Origin: Desulfobulbaceae bacterium
Lineage (GTDB): Bacteria; Desulfobacterota; Desulfobulbia; Desulfobulbales; Desulfocapsaceae
NCBI GenBank assembly: GCA_003249645.1
Contig: QKIH01000116.1
Span: 1-32,422 of the forward strand
DNA: 32,422 nt
Reading direction: 5' to 3'
Shown here piece after piece: positions 17,947 through 25,933 of this stretch (its first letter is position 1; each line of letters starts with the position of its first letter). A model generated the notes under the pieces. The model worked only from the letters and a program-made list of their open reading frames with translations, had not been told where the DNA came from and ran no database searches. The translations under genes and the position numbers were made by a program.

Positions 17947-18288
17947 ATGGAACACAGAAAATACCCTCGAGTTGCTGTCAATACCCTCATGGCAGACATA
18001 TCTGACGGCAAAGGCTTCTTTATCGGTTCGATAGACAATATAAGTCGATTCGGGCTTCAAGTTTCAGATATTCCTAAACAGCTGGACAGCAATGCAGAAA
18101 TACTCACCGCCATAATAAACGGGCAGGGTGAAAATTTTAAAATGTTTCTGAAACCCCGATGGGAAGTTATTAACGGGCAGAAAAAAAGAGTCGGCCTTGA
18201 GATTGAAAGCTGCTCATGGGGTTGGACAGATTATGTGATGGGGCTGGAACGAAAACGAGCCGAAGATGACTTCGTGACCATTCAATAA
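17947..18288 (+). CDS. PilZ-domain c-di-GMP-binding protein
   Basis: The 113-residue single-domain protein carries both PilZ ligand motifs: RKYPR (RxxxR) in the first ten residues and NISRFG (D/NxSxxG) near residue 36. These bind c-di-GMP. The start chosen is the ATG at 17947 because AGGTGA sits ahead of it; a reading from a TTG at 17899 adds 16 residues with no ribosome site. It is a lone receptor with no adjacent enzyme of c-di-GMP turnover. Confidence 0.82.
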   Translation: MEHRKYPRVAVNTLMADISDGKGFFIGSIDNISRFGLQVSDIPKQLDSNAEILTAIINGQGENFKMFLKPRWEVINGQKKRVGLEIESCSWGWTDYVMGLERKRAEDDFVTIQ

Positions 18289-18313
18289 CTTTTTTTCGTT
18301 TTACCGAAAGCTA

Positions 18314-18559
18314 TTATTCAAGCTCAACACGTTGAAGTACGAGGTCATTGCCGTCATTTTCTATGATCTCGACTTTCATCCCTTTTGTTACATCGCTCTG
18401 CGAGATCATCACATTCACACCGAATGAGAATGATTCGACAACGATTCCTGCATTCTTTCCTACACCTACTTCGGCAAAAAGAACTTTACTGCAGTTATGC
18501 TCCCGGGCTAGATCAAGCAGTTGATTATGCAGACCCTGAGCGAGTGAAAATTCGTGCAC
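18314..18559 (-). CDS. hypA: HypA-like hydrogenase nickel chaperone lacking the zinc domain
   Basis: The N-terminus MHEFSLAQGL carries the nickel-binding Met1-His2 pair of HypA, and the following region VLFAEVGVGKNAGIVVESFSFGV matches the HypA fold. Ordinary HypA is about 113 residues and has two CxxC pairs that bind zinc. This protein has 81 residues: after KGMKVEIIEN it passes directly to the final strand LVLQRVELE, with no CxxC pair at all. The in-frame stop is an ordinary TAA, so this is a genuine short form rather than a broken gene. It starts with GTG behind AAGGAG and follows hypD by 20 bases. The nickel role is inferred from the retained N-terminus. Confidence 0.82.
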   Translation of the reverse strand: MHEFSLAQGLHNQLLDLAREHNCSKVLFAEVGVGKNAGIVVESFSFGVNVMISQSDVTKGMKVEIIENDGNDLVLQRVELE

Positions 18560-18579
18560 AAAGACTCCTTTTTCGTCAT

Positions 18580-19683
18580 TTACAGCGTTGTTTTCATACT
18601 ATCCATATTGTAACGGAAGTATGAAGCACAAACACCTTCAGCCGAAATCATGCAAGGCCCTATCGGGCTCTGAGCGGTACAGGCCATGCCGAAAGCCGGA
18701 CAGTCGGTCGGCAGTTTCAAACCCGCTATCACTTTATCGCACTGGCACATGCAGGGTTCAACACCCTCTGAAAAACGGATCTTAAACCGCTTTGTGGCAT
18801 CGTATAAAGAGAGTTCATCCCGAATAACAAAGCCGCTTTCTTCAACTGTCCCAAGTCCGCGCCAGTCAGTGTCAACGGCAAAAAATACTTCGGAGACCAG
18901 TCTTGCAGCACGGGCACTTTCTTCCGATGAGAATTTGGTTGAGTTGCTCATATCAACTTCGGTGGTGCCTGCATTAAACTGTTTTACCAGGTTGATCAGA
19001 CCATGAAGAATATCTGCAAGCTCAAAGCCGACAATGCTGCAGGCAAGATGATGTTTACGCGCCAGTTGGGCATAGGCATCGCTATCGATGACGGAATTAA
19101 TATGATCCGAGCAGAGGAGTCCCTGAAGGCTCAGCTCAGGATCGCACATCAAAGTATCAAGAGTCGGCGGCAAGAGTCTTATCGAAGGAATAACACAGAA
19201 ATTATCAATACCGAGACTTGCGGCCTCCAAAATGGTTTCTGCAATTGAAGGAGCTGTCGCTTCAAAACCAACTGCAGGATAAACCACGATCTTATCCGGT
19301 TTATCAATGGCCAGTTTCAGGGCCTCCATAGGGGTTGAAATCAATTCAACATGGGCCCCTTTTCTTTTCATGCTGGCAAGGGAATCGTGACTTCCGGGTA
19401 CCCGGATCAGATCTTCACATGCGGCGGTGATAACATCCGGCTGGGAAGCAACTTTGACAAAGGCATCGACATGCCCCGCAGGCATGACACACACAGCACA
19501 TCCAGGACCTGATACGAGCTGCAGGTTCTCCGGGATAAAGTCTCTGAGATTATATCGAAGGATTGCCCGGGTGTGGGTTCCACATACAATCATGATGCGA
19601 ACAGGTTTTGTTACTATCTGCCCTAATTCCTGCAGCATGGCGCTGCAATTGCTGAGATCTTTTTTGATATTCTGTCCGCCCAT
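18580..19683 (-). CDS. hypD: Hydrogenase maturation protein HypD
   Basis: The 367-residue protein contains the HypD hallmarks: CGTHT near residue 35, GPGCAVCV near 60 (the usual GPGCPVCV with Pro changed to Ala), GFEATAP near 150, and a cysteine-rich C-terminus with CMCQCD, CPAFGMACT and GPCMISAEGVC that binds the [4Fe-4S] cluster. HypD works with HypC in building the Fe(CN)2CO unit of [NiFe] hydrogenases in the cytoplasm. An ATG behind GGGGAGAG starts it. It is separated from mvhA by a strong terminator, so hypD and hypA have their own promoter. No hypB, C, E or F is in the window. Confidence 0.93.
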   Translation of the reverse strand: MGGQNIKKDLSNCSAMLQELGQIVTKPVRIMIVCGTHTRAILRYNLRDFIPENLQLVSGPGCAVCVMPAGHVDAFVKVASQPDVITAACEDLIRVPGSHDSLASMKRKGAHVELISTPMEALKLAIDKPDKIVVYPAVGFEATAPSIAETILEAASLGIDNFCVIPSIRLLPPTLDTLMCDPELSLQGLLCSDHINSVIDSDAYAQLARKHHLACSIVGFELADILHGLINLVKQFNAGTTEVDMSNSTKFSSEESARAARLVSEVFFAVDTDWRGLGTVEESGFVIRDELSLYDATKRFKIRFSEGVEPCMCQCDKVIAGLKLPTDCPAFGMACTAQSPIGPCMISAEGVCASYFRYNMDSMKTTL

Positions 19684-19795
19684 TCTCTCCCCTGGAAGTT
19701 CAAAATCATATAACTCCTGCGCTTACCATCCTTTTTACGCACAGCAGCACATCCAAGAACAAAACGTTTCTATTATCTCATAAAACCAAAAAAAA

Positions 19796-19829
19796 ATCAC
19801 GGGTTAGTTTTTACAAACCAACCCGTGAT
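19796..19829. terminator. Strong intrinsic terminator of the hydrogenase operon
   Basis: A perfect 10-bp stem (ATCACGGGTT at 19796-19805 with AACCCGTGAT at 19820-19829) extends inward with one mismatch to about 15 bp. It is flanked by A runs on the left and T runs on the right. The minus-strand transcript leaving mvhA would end here, separating it from hypD-hypA. Confidence 0.9.
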
Positions 19830-19862
19830 TTTTTATTACACAGAAAACAGCTTAGATTCTAG

Positions 19863-21311
19863 TTAGTTGGTGATACGATCAATCTCAACACCTTTAGAAT
19901 CGATGATGCTTACTGACATTGGGATACCGCCATCCAGGCGGTGAGTAGCACAGGACATTCAGGGGTCATAGGCACGCACTGCCATTTCAACCTGATTAAG
20001 AATGCCTTGGTCATACTTACCGTCTTTAATGAGGGCGATTGCCGACTGTTTTACACTCATATTCATTGGAGCAATGTTATGAGTGGTTCCAACGATGAGG
20101 TTGGCTTTGGTGATACAACCGTTTTCATCGGTGGTGTAATCATGGATGAGAGTACCGCGAGGAGCCTCAACCACACCAACACCGCGACCCGCACCAGGAG
20201 TAACCTCGGCACGAACGTTGGTATCGGTAATGCCATCCCAGTTCAGCAGCTCAAGGGTACGCTCACAGGCGTAGATGAGCTCGATGAGACGTGCATAATG
20301 GTACAGCAGGGTCTGCTGAGCAGGACGTCCGAACACTGATCTGAACTCTTCAAGCGCAGCATTGGCTTTAGGAGTAGAGATGTGGTCACAGACGTTGATT
20401 CTCGCAAGGGTGTTAGAACGATAGATACCCTTAGGAGCATCAAGGTTCATATCAAAACCTTCACCCCAGCTCTTGGCGTATGGCATCTTACCGAAACACC
20501 ATGGCTCGGTATGCTCGCCAAGATAATCAAGATAGTCTTCGGTTTTGAAATCTGTGAAAGTTCCATCCGCCTTCATCAGACGAAGATCACCATCGAAGAT
20601 TCTGAAAGACTTGTCGTTCTTATCAATGGTACCGAGGAAACCAGTCTTGATCACACCAAGCTGCTTGATAACTTCAAGGTATTTGTTGAATACATTATTC
20701 TTGGCAAAATCCAGGGTGTATTCAGCAAAATCAAGCAGGGTCTGGGTGTCCTTGATCATCGCCTGACGCTCGCTCTCAAGCAGCGGCTTGGAAAAACCAC
20801 CGACAACAGCAGCGATCGGATGAATGGCCTTTCCTGCGAAACGCTCAATCATCATCTGACCAAGCTGACGCATCTGAACGACCTTGGTAGCCAGTTCAGG
20901 AGCAGCCTTTACAACACCGATAACGTTTCTTACTGAGTAGTCAGCATCCGGTCCGAGAACGAAGTCAGGTGCTGCCAGGAAGAAGAAATGCAGAATCTTG
21001 TCGTTGATGTGCGCCATTACCTGCAGCAGCTCACGCAGCTTGTGGCCGGTTGCAGTCGGAGTTACACCGAATGCACCGTCAACAGCCTTGTTGGAAGCAG
21101 TGTGGTGCATCCACGGACAGATACCGCAGATACGGTTAACGATTCTAGGAACTTCCTCAGCAGGACGCCCCTCTATAAATTTTTCAAACCCGCGTAAGGA
21201 CTGAATATGCATGAAAGCATCTTCAACATTGCCGGTGTCATCAAGATGAATGGCAATCTTTGCGTGTCCTTCAATACGGGAAACAGGTGCTAAGTTTAAT
21301 ACCTTTCCCAT
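19863..21311 (-). CDS. mvhA: F420-non-reducing [NiFeSe] hydrogenase large subunit MvhA, selenoprotein
   Basis: The TGA at 19959-19961 is read as Sec451; the gene ends at a TAA at 19863, giving 482 residues. The active-site ligands are C62 and C65 in RICGICPWMH, and Sec451 and C454 in DPU-M-S-C-A-T-H. The position of the TGA is exactly where [NiFe] hydrogenases have the first C-terminal Ni-ligand cysteine. Reading past it restores the invariant CxxH and a 25-residue tail (458-482) that the maturation protease removes after His457. The final residues IDRITN end at the terminator. The subunit splits H2 in the cytoplasm and passes electrons to MvhG. It begins 15 bases after the MvhDG stop. A Sec-insertion hairpin lies 16 bases after the TGA. 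Confidence 0.93.
19926..19942 (-). promoter_or_regulatory. SECIS-like hairpin of mvhA
   Basis: In the mRNA a 6-bp stem ACCGCC/GGCGGU closes a 5-nt loop UGGAU. The stem begins 16 nucleotides after the UGA at 19959-19961. Bacterial SECIS elements are small hairpins with G in the first loop positions at about this distance, so this fits Sec insertion. Confidence 0.7.
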
Positions 21312-21326
21312 CTTAGGCTGCCTCCT

Positions 21327-22655
21327 CTACTTTGTTTTGGCCGGACGGAGATTACCGTGCGCACCGGAAAATCTTAACAATGAACGACGGTCAACAACGG
21401 ATGAGTAATCAATACCGTTTGAGGCCAGGGCATTCATCATATCAAGCATCTGATTTCCTTTACCCTGCACAGGTCCGAAACAGCCTCTGCAAGGAACACG
21501 TGCAGCGATACAGCTTGGCGCACCGCGACCGACAGCACAACCTGATGCGGTCACAGGTCCCATACACATGTATCCCTGCTCAAGAAGACAGCGCATGTCA
21601 GAAATAGGCTGAGCTGGATCAAACTCTGCATTGGAGATAAATCTTTTCACCTCTGTCACAGCCCCTTTACCCTCACGTCTGGTCGGACAGGTGTCGCAAA
21701 CAGACTTGGTAGGCAGGTTGGGTGCCCGGTTCTCAAGAAGAGAAACGATAACCTCTGCAATAAGGGCAGGGTTTGGCGGACATCCTGGAAGCTCCATATC
21801 AACTTTTACTATTTCGCTGCAGGCATACACGCGGCCAAGTAATGTCGGAACTTCAATTGTCGGAATTGTGGCACCAGCATCAGTGCTTGGGGTTTCCTGA
21901 GTCTGCTGCAGGGTTTCCACGCCGTTCATACCATTCATGAGAGCTGGAATACCACCACCGGTAGCACAGGATCCAAGTGCAATAAGCACCTGACATTTCT
22001 TCCTCATTTCGTGGAGGACTTCTTCGTGCTCGGTGTTGTTTACACCACCGGTCACGATACCAACCACAGCCTCGGGAATGGTTAACTCGACACCCTCACC
22101 GGTCTGTCCAAAATACTTATGATCCATAAGTACAGGAGAGTGAACGATGTCAAGTGCTTCAGTAATAATCGGAACAAGTGCTTCGCCGATGTTCAGGATT
22201 GCGATCTCACATCCTGAACAGGAGCAAAGCCATTCCATAGCAGTTGTTACACCCATATCTTTTATCGGGCCCAGAGCCTTGACTCTCTGTGTTGTCTCCG
22301 TAACAGCAGCGACAAATTTATCCGGCTCTGCCGAAGATACCCAGTGAAGTGAGAAACGACCTCTGTCCAGACCATAGTCTTCAAGAAGATCAGAGATCAT
22401 ATTGCAACGTTTTTCAGCTTTGTAATTACCGTCCAGGTAATGGCATTCACCGAGGTGTCAGCCAAGTACCATTACACCGTCAGCTCCCTGCTGAAATGCA
22501 TCCATTACCAACTCCGGATGGACCATGCCCGAACACATAACCCGTACGATACGTACGTTGTGTGGGTACTGCATTCTCGCAGTACCCGCAAGATCAGCCG
22601 CGGCATAGGAGCACCAGTTGCAACAAAATGCAATGATTTTAGGTTCAAAACTCAT
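21327..22655 (-). CDS. MvhD-MvhG fusion, selenoprotein
   Basis: The TGA at 22458-22460 is Sec66; the frame is continuous from 22655 to 21327, giving 442 residues. Residues 1-130 are MvhD-like: CCNWCSY near 11, a Cys at 40, then VLGUHLGECHY, in which Sec66 takes the place of a cysteine near the [2Fe-2S] cluster. Residues about 135-442 are MvhG, the hydrogenase small subunit, with WLCSCSGC near 144-149 and later cysteine groups (CPPN, CPTR, CRGCFGP) for three iron-sulfur clusters. In most organisms MvhD and MvhG are separate genes. The fusion would hold the electron exit and the hydrogenase in one chain. The ATG at 22655 has AAGGAG eight bases upstream; MvhA follows after 15 bases. Confidence 0.9.
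22425..22441 (-). promoter_or_regulatory. SECIS-like hairpin of the mvhDG fusion
   Basis: The mRNA has a 6-bp stem AUUACC/GGUAAU with loop UGGAC. It begins 16 nucleotides after the UGA, the same distance and nearly the same loop as in mvhA. Confidence 0.7.
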
Positions 22656-22708
22656 TTGAATTACTCCTTATATCTTTATTTCGTTTCTGTTCTCTAACAC
22701 GCTCTAAC

Positions 22709-22761
22709 CCAGCTAAGCTGGATAAGAACCTTTAACCAGATCAGTTAATGATCTGGAAGGT
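22709..22761 (-). other. Two intercistronic stem-loops between hdrA and mvhDG
   Basis: The gap of 107 bases holds two perfect hairpins: CCAGC-TAA-GCTGG (22709-22721) and CCAGATCA-GTTAA-TGATCTGG (22736-22756), the latter extended by an outer ACCTT/AAGGT pair. Neither is followed by a U tract, so they are unlikely to be terminators. They may protect mRNA ends or set subunit ratios between cistrons. Confidence 0.5.
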
Positions 22762-22762
22762 A

Positions 22763-25700
22763 CTAAATAGCAAGAGCCGCGCTAACCTGACTGCTCAGCT
22801 GCTGCAGGGTGAAACCGGCAACCGCTACGCCTTCCTTCGGACAGGTAGCCTGACAGAGACCACAGCCTTTACACTTGGCTTTGTTCACATCGATGACCTT
22901 TGTTGGGGCAGCACCCTCAGCGGTTGCTTTAACCTCAAGCAGAGAAATTGCATGATATGGACAAACATCAACGCAAAGAGCACAGCCATCACACTTGCTG
23001 CTATCAACCTGGGCCTTGATTGCATCAAGGGTAACCTCAAGTTTGGACAACAGGGTGGCAGCTCTGGCTGAGGCAGCAAGCGCCTGAGCAACAGATTCTT
23101 CAAGTGGTTTTGGATAGTGAGCCATACCGGCAACGAACATACCATCGGTTGCGAAATCAACCGGTCGAAGCTTGGCATGAGCCTCCTGGAAGAAACCGTC
23201 ACCATCAAGAGAGATCTTGTACATCTGTGACAGGGTCTTGAAATCGGACTTTGGTCTGATTCCGGAAGCAAGCACAACCATATCGGCCTTGATGATGACC
23301 GGACGATGCAGAACGTGATCGATAACCTGAACATCAATCACATCACCGTTTTTGGTAACCTGAGGCTTGCCGTGGATTTCGTAGTTGATGAACATGACAC
23401 CAAGAGAACGGGCCTCACGATACAGCTTCTCGCGCTGCGCATAGGTTCTCATATCGCGGTAGAGGATATAGACATTACGGCTTGGATCCTCTTTCTTCAG
23501 TGCAATGGCAGACTGTACAGAGTGGGTACAGCAGACCTTGGAACAGTACATATGACCTTCTTCACGGGATCCGACACACTGGATGAAAACAAAGTTTTTC
23601 TTACCAGCCTTGTCAGCACTGTCAAAATCGATACCATTTACTACTCCGGCGATCTCACCGTAACCGTATTCGGTCGGCTGGTATGCATCTGCACCAACAG
23701 CAACTACACCTGCACCGTGCTCAATTACAGTCTCAACACCGTCTTTGCCTTTGAGAGTGGTTTTGAAGTTACCGACAAAACCTTCTGCAGCAGAGACTTC
23801 GGTCTCGGTGAAAACGGTTATCTTCTCATTCCAGTTGACCTGATCGATCAACTTGGCAACCTGAGGAGCAACTTCTTCACCCGACCAGGTATGATCAAGT
23901 TTAAGAGCATTACCGCCAAGCTTTGCACTTTTTTCAACCAGTGTTACAACAAATCCCTGCTCAGCAAGATTGAGAGCAGAAGTCATGCCTGCAACACCAC
24001 CACCGATTACCAGAGCAGTCTGGGTTATCGGTACTGAAATAGGAGCAAGAGATGCAGAGAAAGTTACCTTAGCAACAGCCATTCTCACCAGATCACATGC
24101 CTTTTTGGTTGCAATCTCTTTCGAGTCATGAACCCAGGAGTTGTGGTTTCTGATGTTGGCCATCTCAACAAGGTACTGGTTGAGACCGGCCGACTTCAGG
24201 GTCTCACGGAACAAAGGTTCGTGGGTTCTTGGAGTACAGGCAGCGATTGCTACCCTGTTAAGGCCAAGTTCCTTGATACGAACAGCAAGACCTTCCTGAG
24301 CATCCTGAGAACAGGTGAACAGGTTTCTTTCAACATGGGCTACACCCGGCAGGGTCTTGGCATATGCTTCAACCGCTTCCACATCGACCATACCGGCAAT
24401 GTTGGAACCACAGTGACAGACAAAGACACCGATTTTAGGCTCTTCACCAGCGATATTGCGCTCTTCCGGGAAGACCGCTTCTTTGGTGAGCTCATTTCTT
24501 GCAGGAGCAAGAACGTCAGCAACTGCAGCCGCTGCGGCAGAACCTTCAACAACAGCCTGTGGAATATCTTTTGGTCCGGCAAATGCACCGGCGGTAAAGA
24601 TACCGTCACGGGTTGTGGTAACAGGAGTAAAATCCTTGGTCTTGGCGAAACGATCAGCAGTGACTTCAATACCTGCCATTTCGGCAAGCTCAAGAACGTG
24701 CTTCGGAGTCTCAAGACCAACAGAAAGGACAACCAGATCAAAATACTCTTCAATCTGAACTCCTGCATTGTTTACATAAGAAAGGCGAAGGTCACCATTT
24801 GCTCCCTGTGGTTCAACAGAGTTCACACGGCAGCGGATGAAGTTTACACCGCTATCATTTTTGGCACGTTCCATATACTGATCAAATTCTTTACCATGTG
24901 TACGCATATCCATGTAGAAGATAGAGGTCTCAAGACCAGGCTCATGAGCCTTGGCGATGACCGCTTCTTTGATTGCATACATACAGCAGACAGATGAACA
25001 GTATCCGTTTCCACAGGTATTCTCATCACGGGAACCGATACACTGGAGGAAAGCAACTTTCTTCACTTTCTTTCCGTCGGATGGACGTACAAGGTGTCCT
25101 TCGGTTGGACCGGTAGCAGAGAGATATCTCTCAAACTGCAGGGAGGTCACAACGTTTGGATACACACCGAATCCCCATACCTTGGCATTGGTAGGATCAT
25201 AAGCCTCGAAACCAGGGGCCATAACAATGGCGCCTACGTTGATCTCGTGAGTCTTTTCAGTGTCGTTGTAGTTGATAGCACCGGCATCACAAACCTGCTC
25301 ACAGAAACCGCATGGCAGTTTCTCTTTTCCCTTAGCCATAGCGGTAAGGCGCAGACATTGGCTGCCGTCGATCTGATACTTCAGCGGTACCGCCTGAGAG
25401 TATTTTACGTAGATAGCTTTTCTCTTTCCGGTTGCAGCGTCATACTCACTGTCAACCTTCTTCGGACATTTTTCAGTACACGCACCACATGCGATACATT
25501 TGTCCATGTCCACATAACGTGGAGCTTCTTTAACTGTTACATTGAAATTTCCAACTTCACCACTGATGTTGGTAACTTCACTCAGAGTCATTAACTTTAT
25601 GTTTAAGTGCCGACCGCACTCTACCAATTTTGGCGCGATTATTCACATCGAGCAATCATTGGTGGGGAAAGTCTTATCCAACTGAGCCATGGCACCACCG

Positions 25701-25825
25701 ATAGCACCTGATTTTTCAACCAGGTATACGTAGTAGCCAGCATCAGCGAGATCTAGAGCGGACTGCATGCCCGTGACTCCACCTCCCACGATCATTACCG
25801 ACCCAATTTTTTTATTGTCCAGCAT
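22763..25825 (-). CDS. hdrA: HdrA-like electron-bifurcating flavoprotein, selenoprotein
   Basis: The TGA at 25643-25645 is Sec61; continuing past it gives 1020 residues. The start ATG at 25825 follows AAGGAG. Residues 10-45 hold the FAD-binding GGGVTGM motif. The segment [20 protein letters not shown] matches the N-terminal cysteine/Sec cluster motif of HdrA. A ferredoxin-like [12 protein letters not shown] lies near 110 and a CGFCEQVC group near 170. [11 protein letters not shown] and CHCGSN follow. A second FAD motif GGGVAGM sits near residue 608, and two 4Fe-4S motifs ([24 protein letters not shown]) near 945 and 985. This is a long HdrA with two flavin domains. In the family it splits electron pairs between ferredoxin and a disulfide or other high-potential acceptor, taking them here from MvhADG. 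Confidence 0.93.
25605..25621 (-). promoter_or_regulatory. SECIS-like hairpin of hdrA
   Basis: The mRNA stem GAGUGC/GCACUU (one G-U pair) closes the loop GGUCG. It begins 21 nucleotides after the UGA at 25643-25645, a little further than in the other three genes but within the bacterial range. The loop resembles the GGUCU loop known from formate dehydrogenase SECIS. Confidence 0.6.
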
Positions 25826-25859
25826 GACAGGTGTCTCCTTCTCGATTTTTTGTATCTAT

Positions 25860-25882
25860 AATTTGCAATAGCAACGCAAATT
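25860..25882 (-). other. Intercistronic hairpin between the HdrD-like gene and hdrA
   Basis: Arms AATTTGC (25860-25866) and GCAAATT (25876-25882) with a 9-nt loop lie in the 108-base gap. No T tract follows, so it may be a stability element rather than a terminator. Confidence 0.4.
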
Positions 25883-25933
25883 ATTCCTTCATAAACATCC
25901 GGTCGTAACCGAATGACAGTTCACTGCAACTTA

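Noticed and set aside
18289-18313. Terminator between the PilZ gene and hypA
   Set aside because: Only a 5-bp TTTCG/CGAAA stem is present in 25 bases and the T run is on the wrong side of it for either gene.
20382-25594. Long plus-strand reading frames opposite mvhA and hdrA (for example 20382-20936, 23306-24037, 24128-24997)
   Set aside because: They lie wholly inside the hydrogenase genes on the other strand, have no ribosome sites, and their translations look like antisense shadows with no recognisable domain.
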